A DNA stretch of 64,000 nucleotides from Parapristionchus giblindavisi (lineage: Eukaryota > Nematoda > Chromadorea > Rhabditida > Diplogasteridae). The notes beneath the pieces were generated by a model. It was given only the letters and a program-made list of their open reading frames with translations. It did not search any database and was not told the origin of the DNA. Shown piece after piece: positions 1-14,760 of this stretch. The stretch covers positions 806,001 to 870,000 of the forward strand of contig CALSFV010000003.1 in assembly GCA_943737045.1 (NCBI GenBank), in the 5' to 3' direction. Position 1 is the first letter of the stretch, and every line of letters begins with the position of its first letter. Both the position numbers and the translations under genes were made by a program.

Positions 1-3000
1 GAGATATGGTTATAGAGATATAGAGAGAGAGAGAGAAGAGGAGGAGGAGGAGGAGGAGGGGAATCGTTCTTCACTCACATACACAAAAGACACATACACA
101 CCTCCCCTACCGCCGCGACGGCGACCAACGCCACCTATCCGCCCGTCTAGCCTACACCGAATACTGAATTTATACTTTAAAATTTCCCTGATCGCATGTT
201 AAATTGATTTTTTTCTCGTGAAAATTGAAAAAAATAGGCCAAAATTGCCAGTGTGACTGTTTCAGCGTTGCGTGCGCTCTCTAAAACTGTGTTAACTAAA
301 TTCGTCATACCAAATTACATATTTGTGGCTGAAAACAGTATGCGATTTGATCCAGGCTCAAGCAAGTTACGGTCTAGACTATCTATGCATGGGGATAGGG
401 AAAGGGAGAGGGTGCGAGAGGGAGGCGTACTCTATCCATTGCGTCTCTGTACGACCAGAGCGAATCGCCGTATCTTTATTCATACGTTTACAATTTAATT
501 TGACACCTGATAATTAGCTCAAGACAAGCTGAACTCATATAAAGTCACAACCGCTCATTTGTAACGCTAAATCGACAGATAACGCGGCAATCGTTACAAT
601 TCGCACTTAAATCACCACAACTTGCTTCAAACTTATCCGTTCGAGCTGCGGAAGCGCGCGTCGACGCCTCGCAACGTCCGCTATGCTGTACAGGTAAAAT
701 TGCGAATTTTCAGGAGCTAATTCGAGCGGGAAATGGCCATACCTGTGGCCGTTTCTCACTTTTTCGTGAATGTGGTTGCTGGTGAGACTGGACATGCTCT
801 ACTATTTGATATAGCTCAATATTTTCATAAATATTTTTATTGTAAATCCGAGATATGGTTATATAGATATAGAGAGAGAGAGAGAAGAGGAGGAGGAGGA
901 GGAGGAGGGGAATCGCTCTTCACTCACATACACAAAAGACACATACACACCTCCCCTACCGCCGCGACGGCGACCAACGTCACCTAAGCCGTCTAGCCTA
1001 CGCCGTATACTGAATTTATACTTTAAAATTTCCCTGATCGCATTTTAAATTGATTATTTTTTTCTCGTAAAAATAGAAAAAAAATAGGAAAAAATTGACA
1101 GTGTGACTGTTTCAGCGTTGCGTGCGCTCTCTAAAACTGTGTTCACTAAATTCGTCATACCAAATTACATATTTGTGGCTGAAAAAAAGTATGCGATTTG
1201 ATCCAGGCTCAAGCAAGCTACGGTCTAGACTATCTATGCATGGGGATAGGGAAAGGGAGAGGGTGCGAGAGGGAGGCGTACTCTATCCATTGCGTCTCTG
1301 TACGACCAGAGCGAATCGGCGTATCTTTATTCATACGTTTACAATTTAATTTGACACCTGATAATTAGCTCAAGACAAGCTGAACTCATATAAAGTCACA
1401 ACCGCTCATTTGTAACGCTAAATCGACAGATAACGCGGCAATCGTTACAATTCGCACTTAAATCACCACAACTTGCTTCAAACTTATCCGTTCGAGCTGC
1501 GGAAGCGCGCGTCGACGCCTCGCAACGTCCGCTATGCTGTACAGGTAAAATTGCGAATTTTCAGGAGCTAATTCGAGGGGGAAATGGCCATACATGTGGC
1601 CGTTTCTCACTTTTTCGTGAATGTGGTTGCTGGTGAGACTGGACATGCTCTACTATTTGATATAGCTCAATATTTTCATAAATATTTTAATTGTAAATCC
1701 GAGATATGGTTATAGATATATATATATAGAGAGAGAGAGAAGAGGAGGAGGAGGAGGAGGAGGGGAATCGCTCTTTACTCACATACACAAAAGACACATA
1801 CACACCTCCCCTACCGCCGCGACGGCTACCAACGCCACCTATCCCCCGTCTAGCCTACGCCGAATACTGAATTTATACTTTAAAATTTCCCTGATCGCAT
1901 GTTAAATTGATTTTTTTCTCGTGAAAATTGAAAAAAATAGGCCAAAATTGCCAGTGTGACTGTTTCAGCGTTGCGTGCGCTCTCTAAAACTGTGTTCACT
2001 AAATTCGTCATACCAAATTACATATTTGTGGCTGAAAAACGTATGCGATTTGATCCAGGCTCAAGCAAGTTACGGTCTAGACTATCTATGCATGGGGATA
2101 GGGAAAGGGAGGGAGTGCGAGAGGGAGGCGTACTCTATCCATTGCGTCTCTGTACGACCAGAGCGAATCGGCGTATCTTTATTCATACGTTTACAATTTA
2201 ATTTGACACCTGATAATTAGCTCAAGACAAGCTGAACTCATATAAAGTCACAACCGCTCATTTGTAACGCTAAATCGACAGATAACGCGGCAATCGTTAC
2301 AATTCGCACTTAAATCACCACAACTTGCTTCAAACTTATCCGTTCGAGCTGCGGAAGCGCGCGTCGACGCCTCGCAACGTCCGCTATGCTGTACAGGTAA
2401 AATTGCGAATTTTCAGGAGCTAATTCGAGCGGGAAATGGCCATACCTGTGGCCGTTTCTCACTTTTTCGTGACTGTGGTTGCTGGTGAGACTGGGCATGC
2501 TCTACTATTTGATATAGCTCAATATTTTCATAAATATTTTTATTGTAAATCCGAGATATGGTTATAGAGATATAGAGAGAGAGAGAGAGAGAGAGAAGAG
2601 GAGGAGGAGGAGGAGGAGGGGAATCGCTCTTTACTCACATACACCAAAGACACATACACACCTCCCCTACCGCCGCGACGGCGACCAACGCCACCTATCC
2701 CCCGTCTAGCCTACGCCGAATACTGAATTTATACTTTAAAATTTCCCTGATCGCATGTTAAATTGATTTTTTTCTCGTGAAAATTGAAAAAAATAGGCCA
2801 AAATTGCCAGTGTGACTGTTTCAGCGTTGCGTGCGCTCTCTAAAACTGTGTTCACTAAATTCGTCATACCAAATTACATATTTGTGGCTGAAAAAAGTAT
2901 GCGATTTGATCCAGGCTCAAGCAAGTTACGGTCTAGACTATCTATGCATGGGGATAGGGAAAGGGAGGGAGTGCGAGAGGGAGGCGTACTCTATCCATTG

Positions 3001-3425
3001 CGTCTCTGTACGACCAGAGCGAATCGGCGTATCTTTATTCATACGTTTACAATTTAATTTGACACCTGATAATTAGCTCAAGACAAGCTGAACTCATATA
3101 AAGTCACAACCGCTCATTTGTAACGCTAAATCGACAGATAACGCGGCAATCGTTACAATTCGCACTTAAATCACCACAACTTGCTTCAAACTTATCCGTT
3201 CGAGCTGCGGAAGCGCGCGTCGACGCCTCGCAACGTCCGCTATGCTGTACAGGTAAAATTGCGAATTTTCAGGAGCTAATTCGAGCGGGAAATGGCCATA
3301 CCTGTGGCCGTTTCTCACTTTTTCGTGACTGTGGTTGCTGGTGAGACTGGACATGCTCTACTATTTGATATAGCTCAATATTTTCATAAATATTTTTATT
3401 GTAAATCCGAGATATGGTTATAGAG

Positions 3426-3461
<36 letters not shown>

Positions 3462-4284
3462 AGGAGGAGGAGGAGGAGGGGAATCGCTCTTTACTCACAT
3501 ACACCAAAGACACATACACACCTCCCCTACCGCCGCGACGGCGACCAACGCCACCTATCCCCCGTCTAGCCTACGCCGAATACTGAATTTATACTTTAAA
3601 ATTTCCCTGATCGCATGTTAAATTGATTTTTTTCTCGTGAAAATTGAAAAAATAGGCCAAAATTGCCAGTGTGACTGTTTCAGCGTTGCGTGCGCTCTCT
3701 AAAACTGTGTTCACTAAATTCGTCATACCAAATTACATATTTGTGGCTGAAAAACGTATGCGATTTGATCCAGGCTCAAGCAAGTTACGGTCTAGACTAT
3801 CTATGCATGGGGATAGGGAAAGGGAGGGAGTGCGAGAGGGAGGCGTACTCTATCCATTGCGTCTCTGTACGACCAGAGCGAATCGGCGTATCTTTATTCA
3901 TACGTTTACAATTTAATTTGACACCTGATAATTAGCTCAAGACAAGCTGAACTCATATAAAGTCACAACCGCTCATTTGTAACGCTAAATCGACAGATAA
4001 CGCGGCAATCGTTACAATTCGCACTTAAATCACCACAACTTGCTTCAAACTTATCCGTTCGAGCTGCGGAAGCGCGCGTCGACGCCTCGCAACGTCCGCT
4101 ATGCTGTACAGGTAAAATTGCGAATTTTCAGGAGCTAATTCGAGCGGGAAATGGCCATACCTGTGGCCGTTTCTCACTTTTTCGTGACTGTGGTTGCTGG
4201 TGAGACTGGGCATGCTCTACTATTTGATATAGCTCAATATTTTCATAAATATTTTTATTGTAAATCCGAGATATGGTTATAGAG

Positions 4285-4320
<36 letters not shown>

Positions 4321-6002
4321 AGGAGGAGGAGGAGGAGGGGAATCGCTCTTTACTCACATACACCAAAGACACATACACACCTCCCCTACCGCCGCGACGG
4401 CGACCAACGCCACCTATCCCCCGTCTAGCCTACGCCGAATACTGAATTTATACTTTAAAATTTCCCTGATCGCATGTTAAATTGATTTTTTTCTCGTGAA
4501 AATTGAAAAAAATAGGCCAAAATTGCCAGTGTGACTGTTTCAGCGTTGCGTGCGCTCTCTAAAACTGTGTTCACTAAATTCGTCATACCAAATTACATAT
4601 TTGTGGCTGAAAAAAGTATGCGATTTGATCCAGGCTCAAGCAAGTTACGGTCTAGACTATCTATGCATGGGGATAGGGAAAGGGAGGGAGTGCGAGAGGG
4701 AGGCGTACTCTATCCATTGCGTCTCTGTACGACCAGAGCGAATCGGCGTATCTTTATTCATACGTTTACAATTTAATTTGACACCTGATAATTAGCTCAA
4801 GACAAGCTGAACTCATATAAAGTCACAACCGCTCATTTGTAACGCTAAATCGACAGATAACGCGGCAATCGTTACAATTCGCACTTAAATCACCACAACT
4901 TGCTTCAAACTTATCCGTTCGAGCTGCGGAAGCGCGCGTCGACGCCTCGCAACGTCCGCTATGCTGTACAGGTAAAATTGCGAATTTTCAGGAGCTAATT
5001 CGAGCGGGAAATGGCCATACCTGTGGCCGTTTCTCACTTTTTCGTGACTGTGGTTGCTGGTGAGACTGGACATGCTCTACTATTTGATATAGCTCAATAT
5101 TTTCATAAATATTTTTATTGTAAATCCGAGATATGGTTATAGAGATATAGAGAGAGAGAGAGAGAGAGAGAGAAGAGGAGGAGGAGGAGGAGGAGGGGAA
5201 TCGCTCTTTACTCACATACACCAAAGACACATACACACCTCCCCTACCGCCGCGACGGCGACCAACGCCACCTATCCCCCGTCTAGCCTACGCCGAATAC
5301 TGAATTTATACTTTAAAATTTCCCTGATCGCATGTTAAATTGATTTTTTTCTCGTGAAAATTGAAAAAAATAGGCCAAAATTGCCAGTGTGACTGTTTCA
5401 ACGTTGCGTGCGCTCTCTAAAACTGTGTTCACTAAATTCGTCATACCAAATTACATATTTGTGGCTGAAAAAAGTATGCGATTTGATCCAGGCTCAAGCA
5501 AGTTACGGTCTAGACTATCTATGCATGGGGATAGGGAAAGGGAGGGAGTGCGAGAGGGAGGCGTACTCTATCCATTGCGTCTCTGTACGACCAGAGCGAA
5601 TCGGCGTATCTTTATTCATACGTTTACAATTTAATTTGACACCTGATAATTAGCTCAAGACAAGCTGAACTCATATAAAGTCACAACCGCTCATTTGTAA
5701 CGCTAAATCGACAGATAACGCGGCAATCGTTACAATTCGCACTTAAATCACCACAACTTGCTTCAAACTTATCCGTTCGAGCTGCGGAAGCGCGCGTCGA
5801 CGCCTCGCAACGTCCGCTATGCTGTACAGGTAAAATTGCGAATTTTCAGGAGCTAATTCGAGCGGGAAATGGCCATACCTGTGGCCGTTTCTCACTTTTT
5901 CGTGACTGTGGTTGCTGGTGAGACTGGACATGCTCTACTATTTGATATAGCTCAATATTTTCATAAATATTTTTATTGTAAATCCGAGATATGGTTATAG
6001 AG

Positions 6003-6042
<40 letters not shown>

Positions 6043-7720
6043 AGGAGGAGGAGGAGGAGGGGAATCGCTCTTTACTCACATACACCAAAGACACATACAC
6101 ACCTCCCCTACCGCCGCGACGGCGACCAACGCCACCTATCCCCCGTCTAGCCTACGCCGAATACTGAATTTATACTTTAAAATTTCCCTGATCGCATGTT
6201 AAATTGATTTTTTTCTCGTGAAAATTGAAAAAAATAGGCCAAAATTGCCAGTGTGACTGTTTCAGCGTTGCGTGCGCTCTCTAAAACTGTGTTCACTAAA
6301 TTCGTCATACCAAATTACATATTTGTGGCTGAAAAAAGTATGCGATTTGATCCAGGCTCAAGCAAGTTACGGTCTAGACTATCTATGCATGGGGATAGGG
6401 AAAGGGAGGGAGTGCGAGAGGGAGGCGTACTCTATCCATTGCGTCTCTGTACGACCAGAGCGAATCGGCGTATCTTTATTCATACGTTTACAATTTAATT
6501 TGACACCTGATAATTAGCTCAAGACAAGCTGAACTCATATAAAGTCACAACCGCTCATTTGTAACGCTAAATCGACAGATAACGCGGCAATCGTTACAAT
6601 TCGCACTTAAATCACCACAACTTGCTTCAAACTTATCCGTTCGAGCTGCGGAAGCGCGCGTCGACGCCTCGCAACGTCCGCTATGCTGTACAGGTAAAAT
6701 TGCGAATTTTCAGGAGCTAATTCGAGCGGGAAATGGCCATACCTGTGGCCGTTTCTCACTTTTTCGTGACTGTGGTTGCTGGTGAGACTGGACATGCTCT
6801 ACTATTTGATATAGCTCAATATTTTCATAAATATTTTTATTGTAAATCCGAGATATGGTTATAGAGATATAGAGAGAGAGAGAGAGAGAGAAGAGGAGGA
6901 GGAGGAGGAGGAGGGGAATCGCTCTTTACTCACATACACAAAAGACACATACACACCTCCCCTACCGCCGCGACGGCGACCAACGCCACCTATCCCCCGT
7001 CTAGCCTACGCCGAATACTGAATTTATACTTTAAAATTTCCCTGATCGCATGTTAAATTGATTTTTTTCTCATGAAAATTGAAAAAAATAGGCCAAAATT
7101 GCCAGTGTGACTGTTTCAGCGTTGCGTGCGCTCTCTAAAACTGTGTTCACTAAATTCGTCATACCAAATTACATATTTGTGGCTGAAAAAAGTATGCGAT
7201 TTGATCCAGGCTCAAGCAAGTTACGGTCTAGACTATCTATGCATGGGGATAGGGAAAGGGAGGGTGTGCGAGAGGGAGGCGTACTCTATCCATTGCGTCT
7301 CTGTACGACCAGAGCGAATCGGCGTATCTTTATTCATACGTTTACAATTTAATTTGACACCTGATAATTAGCTCAAGACAAGCTGAACTCATATAAAGTC
7401 ACAACCGCTCATTTGTAACGCTAAATCGACAGATAACGCGGCAATCGTTACAATTCGCACTTAAATCACCACAACTTGCTTCAAACTTATCCGTTCGAGC
7501 TGCGGAAGCGCGCGTCGACGCCTCGCAACGTCCGCTATGCTGTACAGGTAAAATTGCGAATTTTCAGGAGCTAATTCGAGCGGGAAATGGCCATACCTGT
7601 GGCCGTTTCTCACTTTTTCGTGACTGTGGTTGCTGGTGAGACTGGACATGCTCTACTATTTGATATAGCTCAATATTTTCATAAATATTTTTATTGTAAA
7701 TCCGAGATATGGTTATAGAG

Positions 7721-7755
<35 letters not shown>

Positions 7756-10700
7756 AGAGGAGGAGGAGGAGGAGGAGGGGAATCGCTCTTCACTCACATA
7801 CACAAAAGACACATACACACCTCCCCTACCGCCGCGACGGCGACCAACGCCACCTATCCCCCGTCTAGCCTACGCCGAATACTGAATTTATACTTTAAAA
7901 TTTCCCTGATCGCATGTTAAATTGATTTTTTTCTCGTGAAAATTGAAAAAAATAGGCCAAAATTGCCAGTGTGACTGTTTCAGCGTTGCGTGCGCTCTCT
8001 AAAACTGTGTTCACTAAATTCGTCATACCAAATTACATATTTGTGGCTGAAAAAAGTATGCGATTTGATCCAGGCTCAAGCAAGTTACGGTCTAGACTAT
8101 CTATGCATGGGGATAGGGAAAGGGAGGGAGTGCGAGAGGGAGGCGTACTCTATCCATTGCGTCTCTGTACGACCAGAGCGAATCGGCGTATCTTTATTCA
8201 TACGTTTACAATTTAATTTGACACCTGATAATTAGCTCAAGACAAGCTGAACTCATATAAAGTCACAACCGCTCATTTGTAACGCTAAATCGACAGATAA
8301 CGCGGCAATCGTTACAATTCGCACTTAAATCACCACAACTTGCTTCAAACTTATCCGTTCGAGCTGCGGAAGCGCGCGTCGACGCCTCGCAACGTCCGCT
8401 ATGCTGTACAGGTAAAATTGCGAATTTTCAGGAGCTAATTCGAGCGGGAAATGGCCATACCTGTGGCCGTTTCTCACTTTTTCGTGACTGTGGTTGCTGG
8501 TGAGACTGGACATGCTCTACTATTTGATATAGCTCAATATTTTCATAAATATTTTTATTGTAAATCCGAGATATGGTTATAGAGATATAGAGAGAGAGAG
8601 AGAGAGAGAAGAGGAGGAGGAGGAGGAGGAGGGGAATCGCTCTTTACTCACATACACAAAAGACACATACACACCTCCCCTACCGCCGCGACGGCGACCA
8701 ACGCCACCTATCCCCCGTCTAGCCTACGCCGAATACTGAATTTATACTTTAAAATTTCCCTGATCGCATGTTAAATTGATTTTTTTCTCATGAAAATTGA
8801 AAAAAATAGGCCAAAATTGCCAGTGTGACTGTTTCAGCGTTGCGTGCGCTCTCTAAAACTGTGTTCACTAAATTCGTCATACCAAATTACATATTTGTGG
8901 CTGAAAAAAGTATGCGATTTGATCCAGGCTCAAGCAAGTTACGGTCTAGACTATCTATGCATGGGGATAGGGAAAGGGAGGGTGTGCGAGAGGGAGGCGT
9001 ACTCTATCCATTGCGTCTCTGTACGACCAGAGCGAATCGGCGTATCTTTATTCATACGTTTACAATTTAATTTGACACCTGATAATTAGCTCAAGACAAG
9101 CTGAACTCATATAAAGTCACAACCGCTCATTTGTAACGCTAAATCGACAGATAACGCGGCAATCGTTACAATTCGCACTTAAATCACCACAACTTGCTTC
9201 AAACTTATCCGTTCGAGCTGCGGAAGCGCGCGTCGACGCCTCGCAACGTCCGCTATGCTGTACAGGTAAAATTGCGAATTTTCAGGAGCTAATTCGAGCG
9301 GGAAATGGCCGTTTCTCACTTTTTCGTGACTGTGGTTGCTGGTGAGACTGGACATGCTCTACTATTTGATATAGCTCAATATTTTCATAAATATTTTTAT
9401 TGTAAATCCGAGATATGGTTATAGAGATATAGAGAGAGAGAGAGAGAGAGAAGAGGAGGAGGAGGAGGAGGAGGGGAATCGCTCTTTACTCACATACACC
9501 AAAGACACATACACACCTCCCCTACCGCCGCGACGGCGACCAACGCCACCTATCCCCCGTCTAGCCTACGCCGAATACTGAATTTATACTTTAAAATTTC
9601 CCTGATCGCATGTTAAATTGATTTTTTTCTCGTGAAAATTGAAAAAAATAGGCCAAAATTGCCAGTGTGACTGTTTCAGCGTTGCGTGCGCTCTCTAAAA
9701 CTGTGTTCACTAAATTCGTCATACCAAATTACATATTTGTGGCTGAAAAAAGTATGCGATTTGATCCAGGCTCAAGCAAGTTACGGTCTAGACTATCTAT
9801 GCATGGGGATAGGGAAAGGGAGGGAGTGCGAGAGGGAGGCGTACTCTATCCATTGCGTCTCTGTACGACCAGAGCGAATCGGCGTATCTTTATTCATACG
9901 TTTACAATTTAATTTGACACCTGATAATTAGCTCAAGACAAGCTGAACTCATATAAAGTCACAACCGCTCATTTGTAACGCTAAATCGACAGATAACGCG
10001 GCAATCGTTACAATTCGCACTTAAATCACCACAACTTGCTTCAAACTTATCCGTTCGAGCTGCGGAAGCGCGCGTCGACGCCTCGCAACGTCCGCTATGC
10101 TGTACAGGTAAAATTGCGAATTTTCAGGAGCTAATTCGAGCGGGAAATGGCCATACCTGTGGCCGTTTCTCACTTTTTCGTGACTGTGGTTGCTGGTGAG
10201 ACTGGACATGCTCTACTATTTGATATAGCTCAATATTTTCATAAATATTTTTATTGTAAATCCGAGATATGGTTATAGAGATATAGAGAGAGAGAGAGAG
10301 AGAGAGAGAAGAGGAGGAGGAGGAGGAGGAGGGGAATCGCTCTTTACTCACATACACCAAAGACACATACACACCTCCCCTACCGCCGCGACGGCGACCA
10401 ACGCCACCTATCCCCCGTCTAGCCTACGCCGAATACTGAATTTATACTTTAAAATTTCCCTGATCGCATGTTAAATTGATTTTTTTCTCGTGAAAATTGA
10501 AAAAAATAGGCCAAAATTGCCAGTGTGACTGTTTCAGCGTTGCGTGCGCTCTCTAAAACTGTGTTCACTAAATTCGTCATACCAAATTACATATTTGTGG
10601 CTGAAAAAAGTATGCGATTTGATCCAGGCTCAAGCAAGTTACGGTCTAGACTATCTATGCATGGGGATAGGGAAAGGGAGGGAGTGCGAGAGGGAGGCGT

Positions 10701-11992
10701 ACTCTATCCATTGCGTCTCTGTACGACCAGAGCGAATCGGCGTATCTTTATTCATACGTTTACAATTTAATTTGACACCTGATAATTAGCTCAAGACAAG
10801 CTGAACTCATATAAAGTCACAACCGCTCATTTGTAACGCTAAATCGACAGATAACGCGGCAATCGTTACAATTCGCACTTAAATCACCACAACTTGCTTC
10901 AAACTTATCCGTTCGAGCTGCGGAAGCGCGCGTCGACGCCTCGCAACGTCCGCTATGCTGTACAGGTAAAATTGCGAATTTTCAGGAGCTAATTCGAGCG
11001 GGAAATGGCCATGCCTGTGGCCGTTTCTCACTTTTTCGTGACTGTGGTTGCTGGTGAGACTGGACATGCTCTACTATTTGATATAGCTCAATATTTTCAT
11101 AAATATTTTTATTGTAAATCCGAGATATGGTTATAGAGATATAGAGAGAGAGAGAGAGAGAGAAGAGGAGGAGGAGGAGGAGGAGGGGAATCGCTCTTTA
11201 CTCACATACACAAAAGACACATACACACCTCCCCTACCGCCGCGACGGCGACCAACGCCACCTATCCCCCGTCTAGCCTACGCCGAATACTGAATTTATA
11301 CTTTAAAATTTCCCTGATCGCATGTTAAATTGATTTTTTTCTCGTGAAAATTGAAAAAAATAGGCCAAAATTGCCAGTGTGACTGTTTCAGCGTTGCGTG
11401 CGCTCTCTAAAACTGTGTTCACTAAATTCGTCATACCAAATTACATATTTGTGGCTGAAAAAAGTATGCGATTTGATCCAGGCTCAAGCAAGTTACGGTC
11501 TAGACTATCTATGCATGGGGATAGGGAAAGGGAGGGTGTGCGAGAGGGAGGCGTACTCTATCCATTGCGTCTCTGTACGACCAGAGCGAATCGGCGTATC
11601 TTTATTCATACGTTTACAATTTAATTTGACACCTGATAATTAGCTCAAGACAAGCTGAACTCATATAAAGTCACAACCGCTCATTTGTAACGCTAAATCG
11701 ACAGATAACGCGGCAATCGTTACAATTCGCACTTAAATCACCACAACTTGCTTCAAACTTATCCGTTCGAGCTGCGGAAGCGCGCGTCGACGCCTCGCAA
11801 CGTCCGCTATGCTGTACAGGTAAAATTGCGAATTTTCAGGAGCTAATTCGAGCGGGAAATGGCCATACCTGTGGCCGTTTCTCACTTTTTCGTGACTGTG
11901 GTTGCTGGTGAGACTGGACATGCTCTACTATTTGATATAGCTCAATATTTTCATAAATATTTTTATTGTAAATCCGAGATATGGTTATAGAG

Positions 11993-12030
<38 letters not shown>

Positions 12031-14760
12031 AGGAGGAGGAGGAGGAGGGGAATCGCTCTTTATTTATTTATTTATTTATTTATTTATCATACATCCAATA
12101 AAGATGTGACAACATTTGAAACGAATAATAAACTTACTCACATACACAAAAGACACATACACACCTCCCCTACCGCCGCGACGGCGACCAACGCCACCTA
12201 TCCCCCGTCTAGCCTACGCCGAATACTGAATTTATACTTTAAAATTTCCCTGATCGCATGTTAAATTGATTTTTTTCTCGTGAAAATTGAAAAAAATAGG
12301 CCAAAATTGCCAGTGTGACTGTTTCAGCGTTGCGTGCGCTCTCTAAAACTGTGTTCACTAAATTCGTCATACCAAATTACATATTTGTGGCTGAAAAAAG
12401 TATGCGATTTGATCCAGGCTCAAGCAAGTTACGGTCTAGACTATCTATGCATGGGGATAGGGAAAGGGAGGGTGTGCGAGAGGGAGGCGTACTCTATCCA
12501 TTGCGTCTCTGTACGACCAGAGCGAATCGGCGTATCTTTATTCATACGTTTACAATTTAATTTGACACCTGATAATTAGCTCAAGACAAGCTGAACTCAT
12601 ATAAAGTCACAACCGCTCATTTGTAACGCTAAATCGACAGATAACGCGGCAATCGTTACAATTCGCACTTAAATCACCACAACTTGCTTCAAACTTATCC
12701 GTTCGAGCTGCGGAAGCGCGCGTCGACGCCTCGCAACGTCCGCTATGCTGTACAGGTAAAATTGCGAATTTTCAGGAGCTAATTCGAGCGGGAAATGGCC
12801 ATACCTGTGGCCGTTTCTCACTTTTTCGTGACTGTGGTTGCTGGTGAGACTGGACATGCTCTACTATTTGATATAGCTCAATATTTTCATAAATATTTTT
12901 ATTGTAAATCCGAGATATGGTTATAGAGATATAGAGAGAGAGAGAGAAGAGGAGGAGGAGGAGGAGGAGGGGAATCGCTCTTCACTCACATACACAAAAG
13001 ACACATACACACCTCCCCTACCGCCGCGACGGCGACCAACGTCACCTAAGCCGTCTAGCCTACGCCGTATACTGAATTTATACTTTAAAATTTCCCTGAT
13101 CGCATTTTAAATTGATTATTTTTTTCTCGTAAAAATAGAAAAAAAATAGGAAAATATTGACAGTGTGACTGTTTCAGCGTTGCGTGCGCTCTCTAAAACT
13201 GTGTTCACTAAATTCGTCATACCAAATTACATATTTGTGGCTGAAAAAAAGTATGCGATTTGATCCAGGCTCAAGCAAGCTACGGTCTAGACTATCTATG
13301 CATGGGGATAGGGAAAGGGAGAGGGTGCGAGAGGGAGGCGTACTCTATCCATTGCGTCTCTGTACGACCAGAGCGAATCGGCGTATCTTTATTCATACGT
13401 TTACAATTTAATTTGACACCTGATAATTAGCTCAAGGCAAGCTGAACTCATATAAAGTCACAACCGCTCATTTGTAACGCTAAATCGACAGATAACGCGG
13501 CAATCGTTACAATTCGCACTTAAATCACCACAACTTGCTTCAAACTTATCCGTTCGAGCTGCGGAAGCGCGCGTCGACGCCTCGCAACGTCCGCTATGCT
13601 GTACAGGTAAAATTGCGAATTTTCAGGAGCTAATTCGAGCGGGAAATGGCCATACCTGTGGCCGTTTCTCACTTTTTCGTGACTGTGGTTGCTGGTGAGA
13701 CTGGACATGCTCTACTATTTGATATAGCTCAATATTTTCATAAATATTTTTATTGTAAATCCGAGATATGGTTATAGAGATATAGAGAGAGAGAGAGAAG
13801 AGGAGGAGGAGGAGGAGGAGGGGAATCGCTCTTCACTCACATACACAAAAGACACATACACACCTCCCCTACCGCCGCGACGGCGACCAACGTCACCTAA
13901 GCCGTCTAGCCTACGCCGTATACTGAATTTATACTTTAAAATTTCCCTGATCGCATTTTAAATTGATTATTTTTTTCTCGTGAAAATTGAAAAAAATAGG
14001 CCAAAATTGCCAGTGTGACTGTTTCAGCGTTGCGTGCGCTCTCTAAAACTGTGTTCACTAAATTCGTCATACCAAATTACATATTTGTGGCTGAAAAAAG
14101 TATGCGATTTGATCCAGGCTCAAGCAAGTTACGGTCTAGACTATCTATGCATGGGGATAGGGAAAGGGAGGGTGTGCGAGAGGGAGGCGTACTCTATCCA
14201 TTGCGTCTCTGTACGACCAGAGCGAATCGGCGTATCTTTATTCATACGTTTACAATTTAATTTGACACCTGATAATTAGCTCAAGACAAGCTGAACTCAT
14301 ATAAAGTCACAACCGCTCATTTGTAACGCTAAATCGACAGATAACGCGGCAATCGTTACAATTCGCACTTAAATCACCACAACTTGCTTCAAACTTATCC
14401 GTTCGAGCTGCGGAAGCGCGCGTCGACGCCTCGCAACGTCCGCTATGCTGTACAGGTAAAATTGCGAATTTTCAGGAGCTAATTCGAGCGGGAAATGGCC
14501 ATACCTGTGGCCGTTTCTCACTTTTTCGTGACTGTGGTTGCTGGTGAGACTGGACATGCTCTACTATTTGATATAGCTCAATATTTTCATGAATATTTTT
14601 ATTGTAAATCCGAGATATGGTTATAGAGATATAGAGAGAGAGAGAAGAGGAGGAGGAGGAGGAGGGGAATCGCTCTTTACTCACATACACAAAAGACACA
14701 TACACACCTCCCCTACCGCCGCGACGGCGACCAACGCCACCTAACCCGTCTAGCCTACGC
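1..14760. repeat. Satellite array, subfamily A (units 1-17)
   Basis: Head-to-tail copies of a roughly 850-864 bp unit. Using the conserved gtgactgtttcagcgttg block as anchor, units begin near 253, 1103, 1956, 2812, 3671, 4531, 5389, 6253, 7107, 7971, 8825, 9667, 10525, 11379, 12315, 13165 and 14015. Subfamily marks are 'cgcacttaaatc', 'cgctaaatcgac', 'tttattcatacg' and mostly 'cgcatgttaaattg'. Each unit has an AGAGAG...AGGAGGAGG purine tract of variable length, a run of T, a TATAAA-like 'tcatataaagtc', and a GGCCATACCTGTGGCC hairpin. Short open frames recur only because the copies are nearly identical. No coding role is supported. Confidence 0.97.
12061..12134 (-). mobile_element. Very short retroelement 3'-end insertion in a satellite unit
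   Basis: One unit carries about 72-74 extra bases between 'aatcgctctt' and 'tactcacatac', which raises its length to 936 bp. Read on the minus strand the insert ends in an (ATAA)n run, like the 3' tail of a severely 5'-truncated LINE. A 3-bp 'ctt' on both sides may be a target duplication. No coding sequence is left, so the family cannot be named. Confidence 0.55.
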
